Source: Candidatus Woesearchaeota archaeon
GTDB lineage: Archaea > Nanobdellota > Nanobdellia > SCGC-AAA011-G17 > JACPNG01
NCBI GenBank assembly: GCA_017609845.1
Contig: JAFCDD010000034.1
Location: forward strand, 1 to 6,478
Reading direction: 5' to 3'
DNA length: 6,478 bases
Shown: one piece after another, positions 1 to 4,877 of the stretch
Position numbering within the stretch: position 1 is the stretch's first letter
How the letters are laid out: each line of letters begins with the position of its first letter
Translations under genes and position numbers: made by a program
Notes under the pieces: model-generated
Seen by the model: the letters and a program-made list of their open reading frames with translations, nothing else
Told to the model about the DNA's origin: nothing
The model's database searches: none

Positions 1-51
1 TCTTTACTTTAGTCATTTCTGTATTAATTAAAGTTATTCAAACTAAGAAAG

Positions 52-189
52 TTATTTTTTAATATGTCTTATGCAGTTCTTACATATTCCATTAGTTGAA
101 CAATGTTCACATACTAAAGAACCACACATTCTGCATGTTGATTTTGCTTCATTTTTTACACATATTTGGCATAATTTTTTGACTTCCAT
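52..189 (-). CDS. Small four-CxxC zinc-finger protein (45 aa)
   Basis: An ATG at 189 opens a 45-residue frame ending in TAA at 54-52. The protein has four CxxC knuckles: CQIC (residues 7-10), CRMC (19-22), CEHC (27-30) and CKNC (36-39), with His29 and His42 as possible extra ligands. Eight cysteines in 45 residues can bind two zinc ions in a cross-brace or B-box/HIT-like fold. The spacing resembles the tiny archaeal zinc fingers of the form CxxC-x8-CxxC-x4-CxxH/C. The exact partner is unknown; protein or nucleic-acid binding is the usual inference for such folds. It is transcribed in the same direction as the membrane protein upstream of it (246-896), but a T-rich tract and its own TATA-like box lie between them, so it probably has its own leaderless transcript. 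The regular cysteine pattern makes a chance ORF unlikely. Confidence 0.8.
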   Translation of the reverse strand: MEVKKLCQICVKNEAKSTCRMCGSLVCEHCSTNGICKNCIRHIKK

Positions 190-210
190 AGGTTAATCAA
201 ATAGTACTAT

Positions 211-222
211 CTTTTTAAATTT
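211..222 (-). promoter_or_regulatory. TATA-like box for the small zinc-finger gene
   Basis: On the minus strand the sequence ATTTAAAAAG (220 to 211) is centred about 26-27 nt upstream of the ATG at 189. This is the spacing expected between an archaeal TATA box and a transcription start at or next to the start codon, so the mRNA is probably leaderless. No Shine-Dalgarno site is visible before the ATG, which fits. The region is generally AT-rich, so chance occurrence is possible. Confidence 0.4.
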
Positions 223-231
223 TTTTAAAAT

Positions 232-245
232 AAAAAGAAAAAAAA
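232..245 (-). terminator. T-tract terminator after the TM_helix/MscS-like gene
   Basis: Directly after the stop codon of the minus-strand membrane gene (248-246), the minus strand reads T8, C, T5 (245 to 232). No stem-loop precedes it. Archaeal RNA polymerase terminates on such T-rich tracts without a hairpin, so this is a plausible intrinsic terminator separating the membrane gene from the zinc-finger gene. Confidence 0.5.
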
Positions 246-896
246 TTAGAAATATTTTCTGATTCTTCTAATTGCTTCTCCAGCTTCCTTTTTGCTACCT
301 AGACCAAATGCCAATCCTAATGCTAGTGCAAATCCTGCAATCACTAATAAAAATCCATTTTCAAGTATCGATACATCTATTCCTATCTGGCCCAATGCAA
401 CTACTAACACAATAAACATTATCACTGCCTTTAATGCCCTGCTCATTACTTTTAATCCCCTCATCTTTGTGTGTTCTTCTAGTTTTAAGCTTACGTAGTG
501 TGCAAATAATAGTCCAAATAAAACTACAATTACTGCTGCTATAACATTAGGTAGCCAGAATGCAAATTCATTTAGAATCACTGATAAGGTTCCTAGGTTA
601 AGTACAGAAACTGCGGCTTGTAGGAAAATTATGAAGATGTACCATTTTATAATCTCTCCTAACACTGATGACATATGCGTGTAGCCAATTGCTTTCGATA
701 ACTTTGCTTTTGCCAGTCTTGTGTCTAAGCCTATTTTTTGTAATACCAGTTTTATTGCATGTCCTATTATGTATGCAATAAGATAACCCACAATTAGAAT
801 TATAACTGCAGCCACTATCCCCGGCAGAATCTCAACAAAGCTATTCCATAGGTTCACTAGCGGATTTATAAAATCTCCTGTGCTTACAAAAGCCAC
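246..896 (-). CDS. Pore-only membrane protein of the TM_helix / MscS-like family (216 aa)
   Basis: This is an integral membrane protein with about five hydrophobic segments. Two of them carry the same motif, LPGIVAAVI (around residue 25) and LPNVIAAVI (around residue 115), which is an internal repeat of the 'conserved TM helix' type found in mechanosensitive-channel relatives. The last segment is rich in Gly/Ala (around residues 185-203, AGFALALGLAFGLGS) and resembles the pore-lining TM3 of MscS. It is followed by a short basic tail ending RRIRKYF. The soluble beta and alpha/beta domains that follow TM3 in MscS are absent, so channel activity is inferred, not shown. Two starts are possible. 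A GTG at 905 adds three residues but overlaps GAGAGGTG, which is itself a good Shine-Dalgarno site 6 nt before the GTG at 896. I therefore choose 896. It is divergent from the dphB operon. Confidence 0.82.
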   Translation of the reverse strand: MAFVSTGDFINPLVNLWNSFVEILPGIVAAVIILIVGYLIAYIIGHAIKLVLQKIGLDTRLAKAKLSKAIGYTHMSSVLGEIIKWYIFIIFLQAAVSVLNLGTLSVILNEFAFWLPNVIAAVIVVLFGLLFAHYVSLKLEEHTKMRGLKVMSRALKAVIMFIVLVVALGQIGIDVSILENGFLLVIAGFALALGLAFGLGSKKEAGEAIRRIRKYF

Positions 897-902
897 TTTA
901 TA

Positions 903-910
903 CACCTCTC
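903..910 (-). promoter_or_regulatory. Shine-Dalgarno site GAGAGGTG
   Basis: The minus strand reads GAGAGGTG (910 to 903), a close match to the 16S anti-SD complement, with 6 nt to the GTG at 896. It decides the start: the alternative GTG at 905 lies inside this site and has no usable site of its own. Confidence 0.55.
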
Positions 911-938
911 TTTTTTAATAAGTATTTAGGGTATTTGT

Positions 939-952
939 TCATATAAAAAGGT
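939..952 (-). promoter_or_regulatory. TATA-like box for the TM_helix/MscS-like gene
   Basis: The minus strand reads CCTTTTTATATG (about 951 to 940). A start about 26 nt downstream, near 919, would give a leader of roughly 20 nt that contains the GAGAGGTG site. This is one half of the divergent intergenic region 897-1025. Confidence 0.35.
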
Positions 953-990
953 TTTGTTTTCTTTGTTATTATCTGTTTATAAGAACATTA

Positions 991-1005
991 GAAACTTTTT
1001 TATAG
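991..1005 (+). promoter_or_regulatory. BRE/TATA box for the dphB operon
   Basis: A purine-rich GAAAC (991-995) is followed by TTTTTTATAG (996-1005). The box centre is about 25 nt before the ATG at 1026, as expected for a leaderless archaeal transcript. No Shine-Dalgarno site precedes that ATG, which agrees. This would be the main promoter of the five-gene operon 1026-2732. Confidence 0.45.
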
Positions 1006-1025
1006 TTTTTTTAGAATTTTAATTC

Positions 1026-1481
1026 ATGTTAGATGAGATTTTTATTGCAATAATTGCTTTTTTAGGTTTAATTGTCGGATATATAGTATCTTGGAATGCT
1101 AAAGAAGAATTAAAACCGGGCAGAAAGTATTTTTTACTCCTTAAGAATGCCCTGGTTGTTCTTTTATTTTTGGTATTAATTTATTTTAATTTTAATTTGG
1201 TGGCTTTGATCGTTGGTTTGGTAATTGGTTATTTTTTGAGGTTTTATTATATTTACTTGGGTTTTGTTGTTGGGAGTGGTTTTTTGGTTAATCAGGGTTT
1301 GTTATTTAGTTTATTGGTTTTTTTGTTTGGTTTGAGTTATAGTTCTTTAGAGAGGTTTAATGTTAATAAAGTAATTTTATCTTTGGTTTTGTTTTTTATT
1401 GCTTTTTTTGTTGTTTTGTTTTATCCTTATGAATTCTTTATTTCGTTTTCAGCAGGAGCTTTGTTATGGAGGTTAAAGTAA
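1026..1481 (+). CDS. Small polytopic membrane protein, unknown function (151 aa)
   Basis: I do not recognise this protein. It is almost entirely hydrophobic, with about five membrane segments (near residues 4-22, 36-55, 57-80, 88-106 and 116-133) and a further semi-hydrophobic C-terminus ending WRLK. The longest polar loop is KEELKPGRK (26-34). There is no signal-peptide cleavage motif, no catalytic motif and only isolated charged residues inside the membrane spans (for example Arg72). It is the first gene of the operon: its TAA (1479-1481) is immediately followed by the dphB ATG, and the dphB Shine-Dalgarno site lies inside its last codons. The coding strand is unusually rich in T and G and poor in C, as expected for Phe/Leu/Val/Gly codons ending in T or G. 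The context gives no clear functional link to diphthamide synthesis. Confidence 0.78.
   Translation: MLDEIFIAIIAFLGLIVGYIVSWNAKEELKPGRKYFLLLKNALVVLLFLVLIYFNFNLVALIVGLVIGYFLRFYYIYLGFVVGSGFLVNQGLLFSLLVFLFGLSYSSLERFNVNKVILSLVLFFIAFFVVLFYPYEFFISFSAGALLWRLK
1468..1473 (+). promoter_or_regulatory. Shine-Dalgarno site of dphB
   Basis: GGAGGT at 1468-1473 lies inside the end of the preceding membrane-protein gene, 8 nt before the ATG at 1482. It supports that start and implies that the two genes are on one message. Confidence 0.65.
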
Positions 1482-2174
1482 ATGTTATATCTGATTAGTT
1501 TGGGTTTGTATGATAAGAAGGATATTAGTTTAAGAGCTATTGAAGCTTGTAAGAAATGTTCTAAATTATATTTTGAGGGTTATACTAGTTTTTATGGTAG
1601 TAGCTTAAAAGAATTAGAGAAAATATTTGGGAAAAAGATTATTTCTTTGAAAAGGGAAGAAGTTGAAAGTGATTTTTTAATTAAGGAAAGTAAGAAGAAG
1701 AATGTTGGTTTGTTGGTTATTGGAGATGCTTTAACAGCCACAACACATTCTAGTTTTATTTTGGATAAGGCTAAAGTGGTTCATGGTTCGAGTATATTAA
1801 CTGCGGTTGGTGAAACTGGTTTGATGCTGTATAATTTTGGTAAAGTTACTAGTATACCATTTGATAATAAGAATGTTAAGGAGCCTTATAATGTTTTAGT
1901 TAAAAATAAAGATTTACATACTTTATTTTTATTAGATTTACAAAATGGAAAATATATGAGTGTTAGTGAAGGAGTTAAGTATTTATTGAGACAAGGTATG
2001 AGTAATAGATTGGTTGTTGGTTGTGGTGGTTTGGGTTCAGATAAAAGGGAGATTAAGGTTTGTAAGGCTAAGGATATGGTTAAGAAGAAATTTAAGTTAA
2101 AACCCCAATGTATTATTGTTCCTGGTAAATTACATTTTGTTGAGGAGGAGATTTTGGATGAATATATGTCCTAA
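1482..2174 (+). CDS. dphB: Diphthine synthase (230 aa)
   Basis: DphB is the SAM-dependent methyltransferase that methylates the modified histidine of elongation factor 2 to form diphthine, the second stage of archaeal diphthamide synthesis. Family motifs are clear. The N-terminal GLYDKKDISLRAIEACKKC is followed by EGYTSFYG. The SAM-binding region has GDALTATTH (residues 82-90), where the usual Pro of GDPL is Ala. It is followed by VVHGSSILTAVGETGL and FGKVTSIPF. LHTLFLLDLQ and the near-C-terminal VPGKLHFVEEE complete the match. At 230 residues it is shorter than the 255-265 usual in the family. One visible gap of about six residues falls between ATTHSSFILDKAK and VVHGSS, and the end is short, but the frame is intact. 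The start is supported by GGAGGT 8 nt upstream. It overlaps the next gene by 17 nt. Confidence 0.95.
   Translation: MLYLISLGLYDKKDISLRAIEACKKCSKLYFEGYTSFYGSSLKELEKIFGKKIISLKREEVESDFLIKESKKKNVGLLVIGDALTATTHSSFILDKAKVVHGSSILTAVGETGLMLYNFGKVTSIPFDNKNVKEPYNVLVKNKDLHTLFLLDLQNGKYMSVSEGVKYLLRQGMSNRLVVGCGGLGSDKREIKVCKAKDMVKKKFKLKPQCIIVPGKLHFVEEEILDEYMS
2144..2150 (+). promoter_or_regulatory. Shine-Dalgarno site of the zinc-ribbon gene
   Basis: GGAGGAG at 2144-2150 lies within the 3' end of dphB, 7 nt before the ATG at 2158. It selects that ATG over the in-frame ATG at 2116, which would add 14 residues unrelated to a zinc ribbon. Confidence 0.6.
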
Positions 2175-2337
2175 ATGTATGAGTAAGAATGTAGAGAGAC
2201 TGACTAATGTAGACTATAAAGTTGTTGCTTTTGGTATTAATGCCATGTTTAAATGTTTGGATTGTGGTTTTACAGGAGAAATATTTCCTGAGGTTGATGA
2301 TGATAGAAGTGAAAGAAAATCTTCCAAGAAAAGCTAA
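2158..2337 (+). CDS. Small zinc-ribbon protein (59 aa)
   Basis: Two zinc knuckles form a ribbon: CPKC (residues 4-7) and CLDCG (33-37), about 25 residues apart, with a beta-strand-like stretch between them. The tail after GFTGEIFPEV is short, charged and probably disordered (DDDRSERKSSKKS). The layout CPKC...F-x-CxDCGF-x-G-x-FPE is common in small archaeal zinc ribbons of unknown role; some related ribbons belong to transcription or ribosome factors, but nothing here decides this. Start choice rests on GGAGGAG 7 nt upstream and on the ribbon beginning at residue 3. It overlaps dphB by 17 nt upstream and the next gene by 38 nt downstream, so translation is probably coupled. Confidence 0.8.
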   Translation: MNICPKCMSKNVERLTNVDYKVVAFGINAMFKCLDCGFTGEIFPEVDDDRSERKSSKKS

Positions 2338-2548
2338 TTATCTTGATGAGTTCAAGGACTTCCATTGTGGGTGTGGGGATAAATGTAAATATCAATGGAA
2401 TGTAGTTATGAAGAATGATGGTGGTGAAGAGGGAATTATGACTTTTTGTAGATATCCCTATAGATCTAGGCTTTATGTAATTTTATCAAGATGGAATCCT
2501 GATTTTGAACCTATGTGTGAGATTGTTGAAAATGAAGATAAAAGTTAA
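2300..2548 (+). CDS. Cys-containing small protein of unknown function (82 aa)
   Basis: I do not recognise this family. From the ATG at 2300 the protein has a charged N-terminus and then HCGCGDKC (residues 22-29), with further cysteines at 50 (FCRYPYRSR) and 73 (PMCEI). Five cysteines and a histidine could bind a metal, but the spacing is not that of a standard zinc finger or Fe-S motif. No signal peptide or membrane span is present. The same frame is open further upstream to 2222, but that part is a hydrophobic out-of-frame reading of the zinc-ribbon gene. GAGGT (2290-2294) favours a start at 2300; an adjacent ATG at 2297 would add one Met. It overlaps both neighbours (38 nt and 17 nt), which argues that it is a real gene in the operon. 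Confidence 0.68.
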   Translation: MIEVKENLPRKANYLDEFKDFHCGCGDKCKYQWNVVMKNDGGEEGIMTFCRYPYRSRLYVILSRWNPDFEPMCEIVENEDKS

Positions 2549-2732
2549 GGCCAATGCTAAAGAAAATAAAGTAGAGGATAAAGGAGGAGATTATTATTTA
2601 GTTTCAGTAAAAGAAAAAGCTAAAGATAATAAGGCCAATCTGGCTGTTATTAAATTATTATCTAAATATTTTAAGAAAAGAGTAAAAATAGTTAGAGGTT
2701 TAAGGAGTAAAGAGAAAGTTATTGAGTTTTGA
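2532..2732 (+). CDS. DUF167 (YggU-like) family protein (66 aa)
   Basis: The protein matches the DUF167 pattern: an N-terminal strand IKVKANAKENKVE (3-15), the middle VKEKAKDNKANLAVIKLLSKYF (26-47) corresponding to the family's 'kA.d.kAN.alik.Lak.f', then VKIVRGLRSKEKVIEF (51-66) corresponding to 'v.iv.G..sr.K.v.i'. The molecular function of DUF167 is not established; it is widespread in bacteria and archaea. The length is slightly below the family's usual 75-100 residues. I chose the ATG at 2532 because the family homology begins there; an in-frame ATG at 2505 would add nine unrelated residues from the overlapping gene. No strong Shine-Dalgarno site is seen, so coupling to the upstream gene (17-nt overlap) is likely. 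Its 3' end overlaps the convergent gene by 14 nt. Confidence 0.85.
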   Translation: MKIKVKANAKENKVEDKGGDYYLVSVKEKAKDNKANLAVIKLLSKYFKKRVKIVRGLRSKEKVIEF

Positions 2733-3195
2733 ATTTAATTACAGAATCTATCTTTTCATCTATAATTTTTCCATCAATAGCATTTATTTTTACGTTTAGA
2801 ATTTTAAAATCCGAAGTTATGTAACTAATATTCCATATTGGTATTTTTATTTTTTGTAAGATGATTATCCTTTTCATTAATTGTTTTATTCCCTGTTTTT
2901 TTGATATTTTGTCTATTTCATTAATTGCTTTATCTAAATTTACCTTTATTTCATCCATTTTTAATTCTTCAACATCTCTTCTTTCTTTTTGGAATATTTT
3001 GTTTGTTGTTTTTGTTTCTATCTCGGTGTTTATGGTAAAAGTTGTCATCTCTTTTGTTTTTTTATTGTAATAATCTAATTGAGGGTGTTCCATCTGGAAA
3101 AAAGCACATAGATAAGAATCTGGATTATTTTTCTTGTAGCCCTTAAATTCTTTAGAAGATTGAAGTTTTTTTATTAATTCTTTTATTTTTTGCAT
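2719..3195 (-). CDS. Uncharacterised protein with PepSY-like C-terminus (158 aa)
   Basis: I do not recognise the whole protein. The N-terminal half is Lys/Glu-rich and helical (MQKIKELIKKLQSSKEF), with a short CAFFQMEHPQLDYY stretch (around 30-43). A central segment of about residues 70-115 is probably a helix or coiled coil (EELKMDEIKVNLDKAINEI). The C-terminal 40 residues contain PIWNISYITSDFKILNVKI and then DGKIIDEKID, the strand-turn-strand of PepSY-like modules that end in 'v.vda.tGkii'. No signal peptide or membrane segment is visible, so it is probably cytoplasmic. Its ATG overlaps the thrS stop codon by one base (TAATG, 3197-3193), so it was probably translated by reinitiation from thrS and may suffer if thrS is broken. 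The 3' end overlaps the DUF167 gene on the other strand. Confidence 0.72.
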   Translation of the reverse strand: MQKIKELIKKLQSSKEFKGYKKNNPDSYLCAFFQMEHPQLDYYNKKTKEMTTFTINTEIETKTTNKIFQKERRDVEELKMDEIKVNLDKAINEIDKISKKQGIKQLMKRIIILQKIKIPIWNISYITSDFKILNVKINAIDGKIIDEKIDSVIKFKTQ

Positions 3196-4055
3196 TATTT
3201 CTTCTTTTCTATTTCTTTTAATAATGAATCCATAAAATCACTTATTTTTACTCCGAATTTAACTTTCCCTTTTCTTGTTCTTACTGCTAATGTTTTATTT
3301 TTTGTTTCTTTGTCTCCAATGGTTACAATATAATTTACTTTTTGTAATTGGGCTTCACGAACTTTTTTATTTATTGTTTCTGCTTTTATATCTAATTCAA
3401 CTCTAATACCCCTTTCCTTTAGTTTTTTTGCCACTTCTTCTGCAAACTTAATATTCCTGTCAGTCACAGTTATTATTTTTACTTGAACGGGATTTATCCA
3501 CAAAGGAAACTTTCCTGCAAAGTGTTCTATTAGGATTCCCATGAATCTTTCTATGCTACCATAAATTGCCCTATGTAACATTACTAGGGTATGTTTCCTG
3601 CCGTCCTTGCCTTCGTAGGTTAGGTTAAACTTTTCTGGCATGGAGAAATCAAGTTGTATTGTTCCACACTGCCAAGTCCTTCCAATTGCATCTTTAATAT
3701 GGAAATCAATTTTTGGTCCGTAAAATGCACCTTCTCCTGGATTTAATTTAAATTTCATTTTTTTAGCTTTAAGTGCATCTTCAAGAGATTTTTCTGCAAT
3801 TTTCCATAATTTAGGTTTACCCATTGCTTTTTTTGGTTTAGTTGATAGTTCAACTTCGTATTTGAAACCAAAAGTAGAATAAATTCTATCACACAAATCA
3901 ATAAGTTCGATTATTTGTTCCTTAAGTTGTTTTTTTGTGCAAAATATATGTGCATCATCTTGAACAAAGGCTCTAACTCTAAATAGTCCAGATAATACTC
4001 CGGTTAGTTCATCTCTGTGTACTAAACCTAAATATAAGGATATTTCCTGGACAGT
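3195..4055 (-). pseudogene. thrS: thrS 3' fragment (motifs 2-3 and anticodon-binding domain)
   Basis: This frame is open from 4055 to the TAA at 3197-3195. ThrRS sequence starts at about 4028 with GLVHRDELTGVLSGLFRVRA and QDDAHIFCTKKQ (motif 2 and the second zinc His), then STFGFKYEVELSTKP, GEGAFYGPKIDF, QCGTIQLDFSMPEKF, and motif 3 VMLHRAIYGSIERFMGILIE with the third zinc His. The anticodon-binding domain follows (PVQVKIITVTDR ... VNYIVTIGDKE ... LAVRTRKGKV) and the C-terminus is normal. No ATG lies in frame upstream of the homology; the first possible start is a TTG at 3896, inside the core, without a Shine-Dalgarno site. The fragment is therefore probably not translated on its own. It hands over to the next gene with a TAATG overlap. 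Confidence 0.85.
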
Positions 4056-4799
4056 TCATTGGTTTAACAGCAAATTCTTTTTTTTCTATTTTTGTGAAAT
4101 ACATATTATCTTTATAATGATCCCAGTGTCCTGACCTTAACCATAGGTTTTTGTTTAGTATTATTGGAGTTATGTTTATTTCATAATTTAATTTCATCAT
4201 TTCGTCTGTCATGTAATCTATTAATTTATTGAAAATGAATCTTCCTTTGTCATGGAAGAAAGGCATTCCAGGAGCTTCTTTATGAAAAGAAAATAAGTCC
4301 AATTGTTTACCTAATTTTCTATGGTCTCTTTTTTCTGCTTCTTCTGTTTGTTTTATGTATTTTTTTAATTCTTCTTTTGAATTAAATGCTATTCCATAAA
4401 TTCTTTGGAGTACTGGATTATTAGAATTTCCTTTCCAGTAGGCTCCAGCTAATTTTAGAAGTTTAACAGCTTTAACCTCTTTTGTTGATTTAATATGAGG
4501 ACCCTTACATAAATCAATAAAATCTCCGTTTTTGTAAAAAGTGACTTGTTTGTCTGGAAGTTCTTTTAGAAGTTCTAATTTGAAAGGTTCTTTTTTAAGA
4601 AGTTTTTTTGCTTCTGCTCTGCTCCTTTTAACTTTTGTGAATTTTTGATTTTTTTTTATTATCTCTTTCATACGTGTTTCTATTTTTTTAAGATCTTCTT
4701 CCTTAAATTCAACGTTTCCAAAATCATAATAGAAACCATTTTCAATTGCCGGACCAATTCCTAGTTGGGCCTTAGGAAAAAGCTCGTTTCTAATTTCAT
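3195..4799 (-). pseudogene. thrS: Threonyl-tRNA synthetase, bacterial type, disrupted
   Basis: ThrRS charges tRNA-Thr and removes mis-attached serine. Reading across two frames gives a bacterial-type enzyme: part of the N2 editing domain, the class II catalytic core and the anticodon-binding domain. There are two defects. First, the ATG at 4799, well placed behind a TATA box, is one base out of frame with the ELFPKAQLGIGP segment that follows; the TGS domain and the HxxxH half of the editing site are absent. Second, near 4029 about 50 nt are missing between CPGNILIF and GLVHRDELTG, corresponding to E. coli residues about 342-358 just before motif 2 Arg363, and the frame changes. The zinc ligands equivalent to E. 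coli C334, H385 and H511 are all still encoded. The disruptions could be real decay or an assembly error; a working enzyme from this sequence is unlikely. Confidence 0.85.
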
Positions 4800-4824
4800 A
4801 GTTAATACTTTTTTTGCTAACTAT
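4009..4824 (-). pseudogene. thrS: thrS 5' fragment (editing domain remnant and start of core)
   Basis: This frame is open from 4824 to the TGA at 4011-4009. The first standard start in frame is the ATG at 4671, but clear ThrRS sequence begins about 40 residues earlier, at ELFPKAQLGIGPAIENGFYY. The editing-domain second half is present, with the LCKGPH motif (E. coli C182 and H186 equivalents), LKLAGAYWKGNSNNPVLQR and RDHRKLGKQLDLF. The core begins with EAPGMPFFHDKG and reaches KPMNCPGNILIF. The normally invariant His of CPGH is Asn here. After Phe the frame runs into RFSTQR and stops; this tail is not ThrRS sequence. A gene caller starting at 4671 would give a 220-residue fragment lacking half the editing domain. 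Confidence 0.85.
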
Positions 4825-4835
4825 TTAAATTTTTC
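4822..4835 (-). promoter_or_regulatory. BRE/TATA box of thrS
   Basis: The minus strand reads GAAAAA then TTTAAATA (4835 to 4822). Its centre is about 26 nt upstream of the ATG at 4799, exactly the position for a leaderless archaeal mRNA starting at that ATG. This marks 4799 as the native thrS start, although that ATG is now out of frame with the protein. Confidence 0.5.
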
Positions 4836-4840
4836 TTCGT

Positions 4841-4856
4841 AGTAAATTATATAAAT
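4841..4856 (+). promoter_or_regulatory. BRE/TATA box of the surface-protein gene
   Basis: The plus strand reads AGTAAA (4841-4846) then TTATATAAAT (4847-4856), centred about 26 nt before the ATG at 4878. This suggests a leaderless transcript starting at the codon; no Shine-Dalgarno site is seen. The core is nearly palindromic, so it could also bind TBP for the opposite direction, but the thrS start has its own better-placed box. Confidence 0.5.
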
Positions 4857-4877
4857 AATGATGTATGTGTATAAAGT

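Noticed and set aside
1..51. Possible gene or structure at the left edge
   Set aside because: Only AT-rich sequence downstream of the zinc-finger gene stop is seen; no start, coding pattern or hairpin could be supported.
292..498. Plus-strand ORF of 68 codons (Asn/Pro/Ser/Thr-rich)
   Set aside because: It is the antisense shadow of the membrane-protein gene 246-896, with low-complexity composition and no start signal.
2222..2299. N-terminal hydrophobic extension of the Cys protein from an ATG at 2222
   Set aside because: This segment is the zinc-ribbon gene read in another frame; GAGGT at 2290-2294 supports a start at 2300.
2861..3070. Plus-strand ORF of 69 codons, hydrophobic
   Set aside because: Antisense shadow of the PepSY-like protein gene; its hydrophobicity comes from complementing Lys/Glu-rich codons.
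4009..4055. Programmed ribosomal frameshift joining the two thrS halves
   Set aside because: About 17 conserved residues are absent at the junction, so a frameshift would not restore the enzyme, and no slippery heptamer with a downstream structure is evident.
4009..4060. Intein, intron or insertion in thrS
   Set aside because: Sequence is missing at the break, not added.
3195..4824. A natural two-gene split ThrRS as in some Crenarchaeota (separate catalytic and editing proteins)
   Set aside because: Those are separate complete genes with intact domains. Here the break falls inside the catalytic core and the 3' part has no start codon before its conserved sequence.
4800..4877. Missing TGS/HxxxH part of thrS hidden in another frame (LAKKVL before the ATG at 4799)
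   Set aside because: The resemblance to the editing-domain helix is only a few Lys/Leu/Val residues, is preceded at once by a stop, and no HxxxH is present in any frame.
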